Assembly (NCBI GenBank): GCA_946188345.1
Contig: CAMHUI010000009.1
Location: forward strand, 1 to 64,000
DNA length: 64,000 nucleotides
Source of the DNA: an uncultured Prevotellaceae bacterium
Lineage (GTDB): Bacteria; Bacteroidota; Bacteroidia; Bacteroidales; Bacteroidaceae
Reading direction: 5' to 3'
Position numbers and translations under genes: made by a program. Positions 37,301-45,156 of the stretch are shown one piece after another; the first letter of the stretch is position 1; every line of letters starts with the position of its first letter. The notes beneath the pieces are model-generated. The model searched no databases, had not been told where the DNA came from, and was given only the letters and a program-made list of their open reading frames with translations.

Positions 37301-37821
37301 ATCTGGGTGGCAGGCCCGCCGTTCATGACAACGCCGATGATGGCGCAGCAGTTGGCACCGGTACCTTCGACGCGGCCTTCATGGCCTACGTTCTCGAGTG
37401 TGACCCAACCGGAACCGTCGGAACGGCCGATGATGCCGCCAACCTTGGAGGTTCCCTTGATGACATTGTTGGGACCGGCAATGAGGTTCTTAATAACTAC
37501 GCCGCCGTTGACAACTCCAAAAATACCAGAATTCTCACCACCCTCGTATACCAGGTTGTCGATGACGTAGCCCTGACCATCGAAGGTTCCGGTGTAGCGA
37601 TGATCAATATCGCCAATAGGAGTCCATGACACACTGGTCATGTCAATGTCGGCCGTGAGGACGGCATTGGCGCCATTCTCTCCACCGTTCACGATTCCTG
37701 CAAACTCAACGAGCTCGGCTGCCGTACCAATCTGGTAGACTTCGTCAACCTTGTTGAGGGCCCACAGGTTGCCCATGCCAAATACGAAGGCTATGAGCAT
37801 CATTAAACTCTTTTTCTTCAT
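34387..37821 (-). CDS. Large surface protein with GLUG-type repeats
   Basis: A 1144-residue secreted protein with signal peptide (MMLIAFVFGMGNLWA). It contains three long repeats of about 300 residues, each opening with a phrase like MTVNGDGFFEVSEPVQLKW or YQIGTAAELVEFAG, then LTSDIDMAGV, and runs of short beta-helix-like GLUG motifs (IENCYNSGAVNGQ, ITNCYNTGNIKAG). Two small cysteine-containing links (VNGFCSACGEY, VDGFCTVCGAY) join the repeats. After about 930 comes a beta-sandwich and the C-terminal tail VYTISGVKVNERN...GKKVVIK. Fifth gene of the susC operon. Inference: surface adhesin or glycan-binding protein displayed with the SusCD complex. Confidence 0.8.
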   Translation of the reverse strand: MKKKSLMMLIAFVFGMGNLWALNKVDEVYQIGTAAELVEFAGIVNGGENGANAVLTADIDMTSVSWTPIGDIDHRYTGTFDGQGYVIDNLVYEGGENSGIFGVVNGGVVIKNLIAGPNNVIKGTSKVGGIIGRSDGSGWVTLENVGHEGRVEGTGANCCAIIGVVMNGGPATQITNCYNTGNIKAGSESAIITGWFGGHGSVKVSGFWNTGNIEAGGDGDNFLYRNNSGLNTWEKIYSINDKQSATVINNDDLVSGKFAFELNGNADAGVWLQNLEGSKDAFPNFRHGHGKVYANGELKCDGSAKGTVTYSNHEGSTRDDHSYVNGFCSACGEYQTDYMTANGEGFFEISTNAQLTWYAYTVNHVNGAANAILTSDIDMAGVTGYTPIGQDAHDFKGHFNGQGHRILNLTTTEGYNNQALFGQAVGPAIIENVIIDKTCTIKGAAFAAGILGHVWGDGVIVRNCGNEANVTGSAQNAAGIIGCSEKKVTISNCYNTGTITGNKESAAICGWMGSNSSVIENCYNSGAVNGQDGSNRMYRKGEVTGQNLYDIDGTQATAFTSEQMNNGELAFLLNGKVDGGTWHQALPGDDHPVPFGADDTKVYANGELDCAGNAKTGTDVTYSNTAGSTQDAHTFVDGFCTVCGAYDPAFMTVNGDGFFEVSEPVQLKWIAAASRDNSALKVKLMSDLDMAGIEFNGIGADNDGKRFNGEIDGQFNIIKNLKMDFERTGVGLVNAATAGATIKNLTMDASCSFKGNAATAAFIGAVREGSGEIHLEALGNEADVTTVNQNAGGLVGCNYVGEVKIYVTNCYNAGTITAGNEGGGLSGWFGNNAEMNYVYNMGTVNGPNSESFARGNSIKLNSSSYDVKTTWAGMNAITEVEITDGTLLANLTNTVWHQTFGAKGHPVLNHNYEFDETFKGQNLNNFTATQVTIYRTTVADTWNTLCVPFSMTAEQVAEVFGEGAKVAGLTGEEGDVLQFTSIPTGVQAGKPYLLWPTKALTASDPIVIEGVNVATTAAAAEPVGDGSELNFIGIYEPAAPTKYDLFVAAGNTLKANAAGTELKGLRAYFKDIREHLPIGDDGIDNPDDILAKRFAVDGDVTGIIDLQGEVISLDNVYTISGVKVNERNLKSGLYIVNGKKVVIK

Positions 37822-37853
37822 ACTTACGTTACTTATTTTAATAATATAGATAG

Positions 37854-38309
37854 TTACTCAACATAGTGTACGGTGGCCTGGACGGTGCTGCCCTCGGGGC
37901 TGAGGGCCGTCTTCTGGTTGGCATCGATGGGCTTGCCGGTGATGTTGATGAAGAAATCGCAGCCGAGAAGGCCTTCAAGTTCTGCTTTCTCGACATAAGC
38001 CTGCAGCTGAGCGTAGGGGATGTCCATTGAGAGGACATTCAGCTCGCCCTTCGTCACAGCGTTGGTCAGTTCTTCTGTCACGTCGTTGCCCTGATTCGTG
38101 AGCGTGACGGTGTAGGTGGCGTTCTCAACGTCAATCCAGCGCACCGTAAGTGTCTGCACCTCGTCATTGGTCAGGTCGACGTTATATTCGTTGGCCTCCA
38201 TGAACATGCTCTTGGGGGCAGGAACACCTGCACCATCTTCGTCGACACACGACTGGAAACCGATTGCTGCCATCAGCAGGATGGCAAAAAGATATGCTAC
38301 TTTTTTCAT
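37854..38309 (-). CDS. Small SusE-N-terminal-like lipoprotein
   Basis: A 151-residue lipoprotein (lipobox in AAIGFQSC, lipid cysteine 21). The body resembles the N-terminal fibronectin-like domain of SusE proteins: NVDLTNDEVQTLTVRWIDVE, TYTVTLTNQGNDV and IPYAQLQAYVEKAE. It has no glycan-binding C-terminal module, so it is a stand-alone domain. It lies 95 bases after the larger SusE-like gene, with a perfect 15-bp hairpin between them, and 32 bases before the GLUG protein gene. Role inferred from position: accessory surface lipoprotein of the SusCD system. Confidence 0.7.
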   Translation of the reverse strand: MKKVAYLFAILLMAAIGFQSCVDEDGAGVPAPKSMFMEANEYNVDLTNDEVQTLTVRWIDVENATYTVTLTNQGNDVTEELTNAVTKGELNVLSMDIPYAQLQAYVEKAELEGLLGCDFFINITGKPIDANQKTALSPEGSTVQATVHYVE

Positions 38310-38350
38310 ATTCCTATTCTTTATGATGGTTGTATTTTATTCGACCTTTT

Positions 38351-38394
38351 CTCGCCAAGGCAGACATCAAGCAAGTTTGGTCTGCCTTGGCGAG
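38351..38394 (-). repeat. Strong intercistronic hairpin (15-bp arms, conserved loop)
   Basis: Perfect arms CTCGCCAAGGCAGAC (38351-38365) and complement (38380-38394), loop ATCAAGCAAGTTTG. There is no T-run on the minus strand. It may stabilise or attenuate the operon transcript between the SusE-like genes. Confidence 0.75.
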
Positions 38395-38404
38395 AACACG
38401 TATT

Positions 38405-39568
38405 TTATTCAACAGGCTCGAACGTGGTGTGCGGGTCGTCGGCCAGCAGATAGACCGAGAACTTATACATGCCCGAAGTCTGGACTACCCACTTGTTGTC
38501 TCCACCGTCGCCCTGAAGACGAGGACCGCTGAAGCCGTGTTCAGTGGCCGGGTCGGCATTGGCGTAAGGTGCATAGAGGAAAGGATCGCTCCAGCCACCG
38601 CCAAGTCCAATCTTGAACTCACCGGGAGAGTCGTCCTTAATCTTCTTGGCATCTTCTACATTATAGAACTGGCCTGTCCATGACCAGATATAAGGCTCAC
38701 GCGGGCCACCGGTCATCGTCATCTTACCTTCCGGAGTATCGGTGTTCCATCCAACGGATGTTCCCATACCCACAATCCACATCTTGTCGTTGGGCAGCTG
38801 GATGATTTCCATCATGCGGCAGTCGTTGTATTCGGGATTGGTATCGACGATAACCGTGCGGGTGCCAATCTCGTCGCAGACGAATTCTGTTACATCGCCC
38901 TCGGTGACATAGACCATTTGTTCGCCGTCAGCCTGTCCGTAGGCAGGAAGAGGCTCGTCGGTGGTGGTGAAGTGATAGGTGCAGGGATAGACGTCGAAGG
39001 TGGCTTCGTAGATACCCGTTCCACGCTGGCGCTGGGTGAGGTCCTGAACGGTGACCTTACCACTGGCGTCATCGGTGATGACCATGTGGATGACTTCGGG
39101 GAAGCGCTCGTAGCCCGACACGACGAAATTAACCGTTGAGGAGGCGGGCTTGACATACTTCGTCTCGTTCTGCACAGTGGCGAGCACCTGAGCGGTGACC
39201 GTCACCTGTTGTCCGGCCGGAACCCAGCGGCTGATGATGTTGTTCAGCTCTTCGTGAGTGAGTGTATACTGGCAGGCTTCGCCAACATCGAAGAGGTCGG
39301 TGATGTTGTCAGTCTTGTTGGACTCGTCAAAGAAGCGGATGGCGTAGGTGACGACATCGGCAGCGCTGACAGGCGACGACTGGGGTGACCACGTGAAAGT
39401 GATGGCAGTCTCGTTGGCAATGCCCTTGTTGAGGATGATTTTCTCGACAGACGACTGCACATGCATCTCGTCAGGTTGATTCTCGAGCTTGTAATACTCG
39501 GGATCTTCGTTGCAGGCAGCCAAGAGGCCCACAAGACCCAAAAGCATGAATATCTTATTAATCTTCAT
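38405..39568 (-). CDS. SusE/SusF-like outer-membrane lipoprotein
   Basis: A 387-residue surface glycan-binding-type lipoprotein (GLVGLLAACNEDPE, lipid cysteine 19). The N-terminal fibronectin-like domain has KIILNKGIANETAITFTWSP, typical of SusE; the middle has ATVQNETKYVKPAS; the C-terminal module has WIVGMGTSVGWNTDTPEGKM and IGLGGGWSDPF, as in SusE/SusF binding domains. Third gene after susC and susD, 59 bases after susD. It would bind the oligosaccharide at the surface and aid capture; the glycan cannot be named. Confidence 0.88.
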   Translation of the reverse strand: MKINKIFMLLGLVGLLAACNEDPEYYKLENQPDEMHVQSSVEKIILNKGIANETAITFTWSPQSSPVSAADVVTYAIRFFDESNKTDNITDLFDVGEACQYTLTHEELNNIISRWVPAGQQVTVTAQVLATVQNETKYVKPASSTVNFVVSGYERFPEVIHMVITDDASGKVTVQDLTQRQRGTGIYEATFDVYPCTYHFTTTDEPLPAYGQADGEQMVYVTEGDVTEFVCDEIGTRTVIVDTNPEYNDCRMMEIIQLPNDKMWIVGMGTSVGWNTDTPEGKMTMTGGPREPYIWSWTGQFYNVEDAKKIKDDSPGEFKIGLGGGWSDPFLYAPYANADPATEHGFSGPRLQGDGGDNKWVVQTSGMYKFSVYLLADDPHTTFEPVE

Positions 39569-39627
39569 AGTGATTTACTTTTTATTGGCAAATTATTTCT
39601 TGTTGACATTCATCATGTTAAACGGTA

Positions 39628-41562
39628 TCAGTCAACCCAGAACGGGCCTTCGACAAGGTTGGGGTTCTTCTCATACTCGTCGATGTAGATGGGGAACCAG
39701 TAGTATTGCTTCTTCCATACGCGGTCCTGATCGGGAGTAGCAGTGCGCTGGTGGAAGGTGTTGCGGGTGCGGCCCTGGGCGTTCATTCCCATGCAGGGAC
39801 CGTTCATCTCGGGAATATCCTCGGCAATCATCCAGCGACGGATGTCATACCAGCGGTTGTTCTCGCAGCAGAGCTCTACGCGGCGCTCCATGCGGATGGC
39901 CTTGCGGGTGGCTTCCTGAGTGTTGTCGATATGGATGTAGTCCTCGTCGTCGGCAGCTACGTTGTCGAACGTGTACTGTCGAACGCCTGCACGCTCACGG
40001 ATGCGGTTGACATAGTCGAGGGCTTCGACACGCTTGCTGGCATCGTCGTAGGTCTCGTTGAGGGCTTCGGCATAGTCGAGATAGGTGAAGGCCAGACGAT
40101 AGAGAAATGCCTGTCGGTCGGTCATGATGACAGCGCCATTGTTGTAGTCGTCAGTCACGCAAAGGCTTTTGCGGGCAAGGTAGCCGTTCTGAGGAGCATC
40201 GTGGGGAGATGAACTCTGGACGTTGTCGTCGTAATTGTAGAGGAAGTTATAAGGACGGCCTCCGTCGACAGCCAACCACGAGTTGTGGAAAGAAACGGCA
40301 TTGTAGAAGCGGGGCTCGCGGTGGCAGTACATGTTATAGGTGCCATTGGCGGTTATCTCACCGGCCACACCAGTACCATAAGGCCATGAGGTGATGTCCG
40401 TGCGCTTCTCTACGCTTGTGGAGAAACCATCTTCAACATAGCCAGAGTTTGGATCGTCGATAGGCAGACCGTTCTCGGTGAAGAATGCGTCGACAAGACC
40501 CTGATAGACACCCAGACCATTACCGCCACCAACATTGCGGACAGAAGTAACACGAAGGAAGGTGCCGGCGTAGGCATTGCCCTTGGTTACGGGGAAGGTA
40601 ATCTCATGGTTGCCTTCATTCCATTTCTTGATATGCACATTGTAGGTCGACATGAACGGGTCTATATCGCCGCTCGGACCGACTTCCTTATAGAGCTCAT
40701 AACCGGCAGCCTCTGCCTCGTCGATGACAAGCTTGATGGCTTCGACTGCCTTTACCCACTTGTTGTGGTCGTAGGTCATGTTAAAGATTTGTTCGCCTTC
40801 GTTGTTGCGATAGTTGGCATACATTTTGTTGCCGTTGACGATGGGGCTGGCAGCGAAGAGCAGCATGCGGGCACGAACGGTCAGCGCCATGATCTTGTTG
40901 ATGCGGCCATACTTCGCGGGATCGCTGTAGACGGCAGGCAGGGCATTGGCTGCATCGAGCATTTCCTTGTCGCAGTAGTTCACTACATCGTCGAACTTCG
41001 ACTGTCCCACCATCAGCTCGGAGAGCGTGAAGTCGGTAGGAGCGATATAGTCGGGCTTGAAGGGGATGCCGCCATAGTTTTCGGCCAGCAGCCACCAACC
41101 ATAGGCGCAGAGGAATTTCACCTCGTTCTTCATGTTGTCTATTTCGCTCTGCGGCAGGTCGTTCTCAGGCAGGGCGTGGGCCATATTCTCAAAGATGTAG
41201 CCATGACGGATGTAGCGGGGCATCATGTGCCAGAGGTTACCGCCCCAGGGGGAGTTGATGGTCCATGAACCGTCAATTTTTCCGAGTACGTCTTTCCAGT
41301 CCCACTGCTGCCAGCGGCGAGAGGCCACGAGGTCGTCGGCCAGAATCTCATAGCCGTCGGCGGTCAGGGCCCACTTGTCGGGAGTGTGGATGATGTTATA
41401 GATGTAAGAGAGCCACGAATAAACTTTGTCGCGGTTCTGAAATACCATTTCGGTGGTGAGCTCCGTGTCGGGTTCTTTGTCAAGGAAGTCTGAGCACGAG
41501 GTGGTGAAATTGGCTGCAAGCAGACCCATCACCAGATATATTGTAAATTTAATCTTTTTCAT
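39628..41562 (-). CDS. susD: SusD/RagB-family glycan-binding lipoprotein
   Basis: A 644-residue outer-membrane lipoprotein (lipobox ANFTTSC, cysteine 23) of the RagB/SusD family. Typical features: FLDKEPDTELTTEMVFQN near the N-terminus, the TPR-like helical part containing CAYGWWLLAENYGGIPF, and the C-terminal SusD region with YLDYAEALNE, RIRERAGV and RMERRVELCCENNRWYDIRRW. It caps the SusC channel and delivers oligosaccharide to it. It follows susC by 39 bases. A symbol is given for the family, not for the starch system itself. Confidence 0.95.
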   Translation of the reverse strand: MKKIKFTIYLVMGLLAANFTTSCSDFLDKEPDTELTTEMVFQNRDKVYSWLSYIYNIIHTPDKWALTADGYEILADDLVASRRWQQWDWKDVLGKIDGSWTINSPWGGNLWHMMPRYIRHGYIFENMAHALPENDLPQSEIDNMKNEVKFLCAYGWWLLAENYGGIPFKPDYIAPTDFTLSELMVGQSKFDDVVNYCDKEMLDAANALPAVYSDPAKYGRINKIMALTVRARMLLFAASPIVNGNKMYANYRNNEGEQIFNMTYDHNKWVKAVEAIKLVIDEAEAAGYELYKEVGPSGDIDPFMSTYNVHIKKWNEGNHEITFPVTKGNAYAGTFLRVTSVRNVGGGNGLGVYQGLVDAFFTENGLPIDDPNSGYVEDGFSTSVEKRTDITSWPYGTGVAGEITANGTYNMYCHREPRFYNAVSFHNSWLAVDGGRPYNFLYNYDDNVQSSSPHDAPQNGYLARKSLCVTDDYNNGAVIMTDRQAFLYRLAFTYLDYAEALNETYDDASKRVEALDYVNRIRERAGVRQYTFDNVAADDEDYIHIDNTQEATRKAIRMERRVELCCENNRWYDIRRWMIAEDIPEMNGPCMGMNAQGRTRNTFHQRTATPDQDRVWKKQYYWFPIYIDEYEKNPNLVEGPFWVD

Positions 41563-41601
41563 ATCTTTATACTATTACTTTCTACATGAATGCTCCTTAG
41601 T

Positions 41602-44600
41602 TTAGAAATTGAGGTCGATACCGAACATAATGGAACGGTTCATCGGGTAGCGGAGACCATTGCTTGTTCCGATTTCGGGATCCCACATTTTGAACGAAGA
41701 GATGCAGAAGAGATTGTTGCCGCTGACAAATACGCGGCAGCCCTTTGAATAGATGTGCTCCATAAGACTCTTCGGCAGGGTGTAGCCCACTTCGATGGTC
41801 TTACAGCGGAGGAAGCTCATGTCTTTTTTCCACCATGTAGAAGCACGGCAGTTGTTGAGGTTCGGGCCATAGGTCAGTCGGGGCCAGAAGGCATTGGGGT
41901 CTTCGTTGACGCCGTCAATCCATCTGTCGTTGATGTTGGCAGCATAGGCATTACCCTCGGTGGTGGTACCTCCGCCAGGCAGGAAGTAAGGCGTTCCGGT
42001 GCCGCCGCCAATGATGCGATGAGTGTCGCCGGTGCCTTGGAAGAAGAAGTTCAGGTCGAGGTTCTTCCATGCGATGACACCACCGAAACCATATACGATG
42101 CGCGGGTCGACGGTTCCTCCGATGAAGCCTTCATCTTCTTCGGTGATGATGTTGTCGCCGTTCATGTCGACATATTTGATGTCACCGGGATGGAGCGTTG
42201 CAGCACCGACGCGCTGCTCGGGGATGCCGAACTTCAGAGTTCCGTCCTCGTTGAAGTCATCAGCCGTGAAGAGGCGCTCTGCCGTGAGACCATAGAGCTC
42301 GTTGAGCGAGCGGCCGGTCTGGGCGCGATGGGTGCCCTTCTTTATTTCAGCTTCGTCATATTCCTCGACGCAGTTCTTGGCATAGGTGAAGTTGGCGTAG
42401 AAAGATGTGAAGAGGTCTTTGTTCCACTGCTTGTGCATGTTGACAGTGACTTCCAAACCTCCGTTCTTGACCTTGCCGAAGTTAGCGTAGGGAGCCTCGA
42501 CGAAACCGCTCTGTGTAGGTACGATACTACGTCTCATGAAGATGTCCTTACGATTCTCGCGGAAAATGTCGAAGTTGATGTCGAGGAGGTTCCACAAACC
42601 CAGTTCAATACCTAAGTTCTTCTTCGTGACAGTTTCCCAAGTCAGGTTCAGTACGCCGATTTCGCCTTCAGTGATACCACCGTATGAACGCTGTCCGGTG
42701 GTACCCCATGTGTATCCTTCCTGACCGGTCTTGAGGGTGGTGAGGTAGGCGAAACGGCGACCACCGATGTTGTCGTCACCGGCTTGACCCCAGCTGGCGC
42801 GGAACTTAATCTTGTTGAAGATGTCGTGGACGGGTTCCATGAAGTGCTCTTCGCTGAGCAGCCAACCCACTGCGAATGAGGGGAAGAAGCCGAAGCGCTT
42901 GCCCTTGGCGAAGTTCTCGGAGCCGTTGTAACCGAAGTTGAACTCACCGACGTAGCGGTTGTCGAAGGTATAGGACAGACGTCCGGCAATACCCTGTTTG
43001 CGATAATCCTGGATGTCTCCGCCGTCGTACGAGTTTTGGTTGTAGAGGAAGAGGGCATCAATGTCATGCAGTCCGAAACGGCGGTTATACATAATGTCTG
43101 CTTCCATATAGACGTTGCTGTTTCCATACTCCGTACCAGTTTCGAATCCCATTGACTCGTCGCCAGGGGATGCCTGGATATACAGCAGGTTACCCTCGGC
43201 GTCGCGGCCTGTGGCAGGAAGTACGATGGGGGGATTGGAGGTGCGGGTGCGGCGGCTGCGGTTCCAGCGGTCGAAGCTGAACGAGCCCTTTACCTTCAGA
43301 CCCTTTGTTATCTGACGAAGGTCTTGCTCAACAGAGAAGAGAGTCTGGATTTTCGAAGAGGTCATGAAGTCATAACCACCCTGTGTGGCTGTAGCCCAGG
43401 GATTGGCTCGGTTGGAGATGCGGGGAATGGCTCCGTCGCTATAGCGTGAGGGATGCACGAAGGGCAGTGTCATGAAGGCTTCGTTGAAGGCGGCGTCGGT
43501 GTCGCAGCGCTGTTTCTTGAAACGGTTCAGATAGCCACCGATGTTGACTCGCAGCAAGGTGGTCTTCGTGACATCCATGTCGATGTTCGTACGCAGGTTG
43601 AACTGCTGGTTGTTGGTGGCATTGTTCACGGGCAGCGTCTTGTCTTGCTCCAGGATACCGCTCTCCTTGAAGTAGGAGGCGACGATAGAATAGCGCAGGA
43701 AGTCGGAACCGCCGCTCACGTCGACGTTGCCCTTGGTGGTATAGGCATAGTCCTTGGTGATCTCGTCGATCCAGTTCACGTTGGGATAGAGGTCGGGGTC
43801 GTAGCCCGAACGGCTGCGGTCGATCTGCTGCTGTGTGAAGGGCTGAACGGCACCGTCCTGCAGAGCCAGCTCATTGAGCAGGGTCATATAATCGGGAGCA
43901 TTGAGGAACTCTACCATCTTGGTGGGCTCGTTGATGGCGTGCTCGACGTGGAACTTCACCTGAGGTGCACCAATCTTTCCGCGCTTGGTGGTGATAACGA
44001 TGACACCGTTAGCACCGCGCACACCATACATGGCAGAGGCCGAAGCGTCTTTCAGAACCGAGAACGACTCAATTTCGTTGACGTCGACATTGTTCAGGTC
44101 GCGGGCGATACCGTCGATGAGAATAAGCGGGGAGTTGCTTCCTGAGAAGGTGGAGATACCGCGAATCCAGAAGTTAGAGTCGTCGTATCCAGGCTCACCC
44201 GAACGCTGTACGCCGATGATACCTGAGAGCTTACCGGCGAGGTTGTTCGACAGCGTGCGGCCGGTACCAAACTTCAGCTCATCGGGCTTGATGGTTTCGA
44301 TAGATCCGATGATGGATGCTTTCTTCTGGCTGCTGTAACCTGTCACGATGACTTCCTCCATTTCGGATGTTTCTTCTTCGAGGACAACGTTGATCAGCTT
44401 CGCACCTGTCAGCTTCACTGTCTTCTTTTTGAAGCCGATGTAGGTAAATTCAAGAGTCTGGCCCTTTTCTGCCTGAATGCGGAAAAGACCATCAATGTCG
44501 GTAACAGCATTGTTATTGCTGCCGACTACGGTAATTGTTACACCGGTCAGGGGTTCCTTGTTTTCGTCGGTCACCATACCGGTCACTAAATTTTCGGATT

Positions 44601-44724
44601 GCTGCACGGCGGCCTGAAGAGGTGACAGACCTGAAGCAGCAAACAACATCATTGCCGTGCAGAAGAGCGCAAGCCCTAATGGCAAGGTGTTGTAGTTTAG
44701 GTTCGGAAATTTTAATTTGAACAT
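41602..44724 (-). CDS. susC: SusC/RagA-family TonB-dependent transporter
   Basis: A 1040-residue outer-membrane importer. After the signal peptide comes a carboxypeptidase-regulatory-like domain (VTGMVTDENKEPLTGVTITV, YIGFKKKTVKLTG), then the TonB box region (MEEVIVTGYSSQKKASI), the plug (NLAGKLSGIIGVQRSG, SNFWIRGISTFSGSNSPLILIDG, LKDASASAMYGVRGANGVI), and a long beta-barrel ending MFGIDLNF. No N-terminal secretin/STN domain is present, so direct signalling to an anti-sigma factor is unlikely. ATG 44724 gives a normal signal peptide; an upstream in-frame start at 44808 lies before the promoter box and is rejected. First gene of the six-gene operon. Confidence 0.95.
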   Translation of the reverse strand: MFKLKFPNLNYNTLPLGLALFCTAMMLFAASGLSPLQAAVQQSENLVTGMVTDENKEPLTGVTITVVGSNNNAVTDIDGLFRIQAEKGQTLEFTYIGFKKKTVKLTGAKLINVVLEEETSEMEEVIVTGYSSQKKASIIGSIETIKPDELKFGTGRTLSNNLAGKLSGIIGVQRSGEPGYDDSNFWIRGISTFSGSNSPLILIDGIARDLNNVDVNEIESFSVLKDASASAMYGVRGANGVIVITTKRGKIGAPQVKFHVEHAINEPTKMVEFLNAPDYMTLLNELALQDGAVQPFTQQQIDRSRSGYDPDLYPNVNWIDEITKDYAYTTKGNVDVSGGSDFLRYSIVASYFKESGILEQDKTLPVNNATNNQQFNLRTNIDMDVTKTTLLRVNIGGYLNRFKKQRCDTDAAFNEAFMTLPFVHPSRYSDGAIPRISNRANPWATATQGGYDFMTSSKIQTLFSVEQDLRQITKGLKVKGSFSFDRWNRSRRTRTSNPPIVLPATGRDAEGNLLYIQASPGDESMGFETGTEYGNSNVYMEADIMYNRRFGLHDIDALFLYNQNSYDGGDIQDYRKQGIAGRLSYTFDNRYVGEFNFGYNGSENFAKGKRFGFFPSFAVGWLLSEEHFMEPVHDIFNKIKFRASWGQAGDDNIGGRRFAYLTTLKTGQEGYTWGTTGQRSYGGITEGEIGVLNLTWETVTKKNLGIELGLWNLLDINFDIFRENRKDIFMRRSIVPTQSGFVEAPYANFGKVKNGGLEVTVNMHKQWNKDLFTSFYANFTYAKNCVEEYDEAEIKKGTHRAQTGRSLNELYGLTAERLFTADDFNEDGTLKFGIPEQRVGAATLHPGDIKYVDMNGDNIITEEDEGFIGGTVDPRIVYGFGGVIAWKNLDLNFFFQGTGDTHRIIGGGTGTPYFLPGGGTTTEGNAYAANINDRWIDGVNEDPNAFWPRLTYGPNLNNCRASTWWKKDMSFLRCKTIEVGYTLPKSLMEHIYSKGCRVFVSGNNLFCISSFKMWDPEIGTSNGLRYPMNRSIMFGIDLNF

Positions 44725-44754
44725 GTTGTTTAGAGTTATTAATAAATTTCGGTG

Positions 44755-44789
44755 CAAAGTTAATAAATATTTCCTCGCGTACACGAGAA
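44755..44789 (-). promoter_or_regulatory. susC promoter with dyad overlapping the -33 region
   Basis: The minus-strand -7 box TAACTTTG (44755-44762) lies about 31 bases before the start codon. A dyad centred on GTAC (44771-44789, TTCCTCGcGTACaCGAGaA in plus-strand reading) covers the -33 position, where no TTTG is found. This is the layout expected of an activator or repressor operator. Confidence 0.55.
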
Positions 44790-44946
44790 TATAAATAATG
44801 TATAACAAATATACTACAGCCTATTTGAGTATAAGCGGTGGTAATCAATTAGTTAGGTTCTTTCCCGGTTAGTTGCTTGTATAACTCTAATCCTTACTTT
44901 TGGTGGGTGTTATTGCTTTGGTTTGATGAAGTTAAATGCTTTCCAG

Positions 44947-45141
44947 TCAGTAGGATTCTTCTTTTCCTTCTTTACTTTCATCGTTATCTCCAAGCGGTTC
45001 GAAGATGGGCGAAGGTGAGTGCTGGCTGGCATCATAGCCTTTTGGGTAGAACACGGCGATGCCTTATCCGGCCATGAATGAGTGTTGTGCAAAAGCACTG
45101 TATGCCGTTGTCAGGGCAACCAGTAAGAGGAGGATTTTCAT
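44947..45141 (-). pseudogene. Decayed secreted-protein ORF (signal peptide, in-frame stop, continuation)
   Basis: From ATG 45141 the frame encodes a clear signal peptide (MKILLLLVALTTAYSAFAQ) plus HSFMAG, then TAA at 45064-45066. The same frame continues open as GIAVFYPKGYDASQHSPSPI and on to a TGA at 44947. The continuation reads like a mature secreted enzyme N-terminus, so this is probably the remnant of a longer gene truncated by a stop mutation and a deletion. It lies 15 bases after the DUF4831-type gene and before the susC promoter. Alternatively the first 25 codons alone are a small peptide. Confidence 0.55.
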
Positions 45142-45156
45142 ATAGGAGGTTGTTGA

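Noticed and set aside
44910..45098. 62-codon minus-strand frame
   Set aside because: It is in another frame from the signal-peptide ORF at 45141, which has the better coding evidence.
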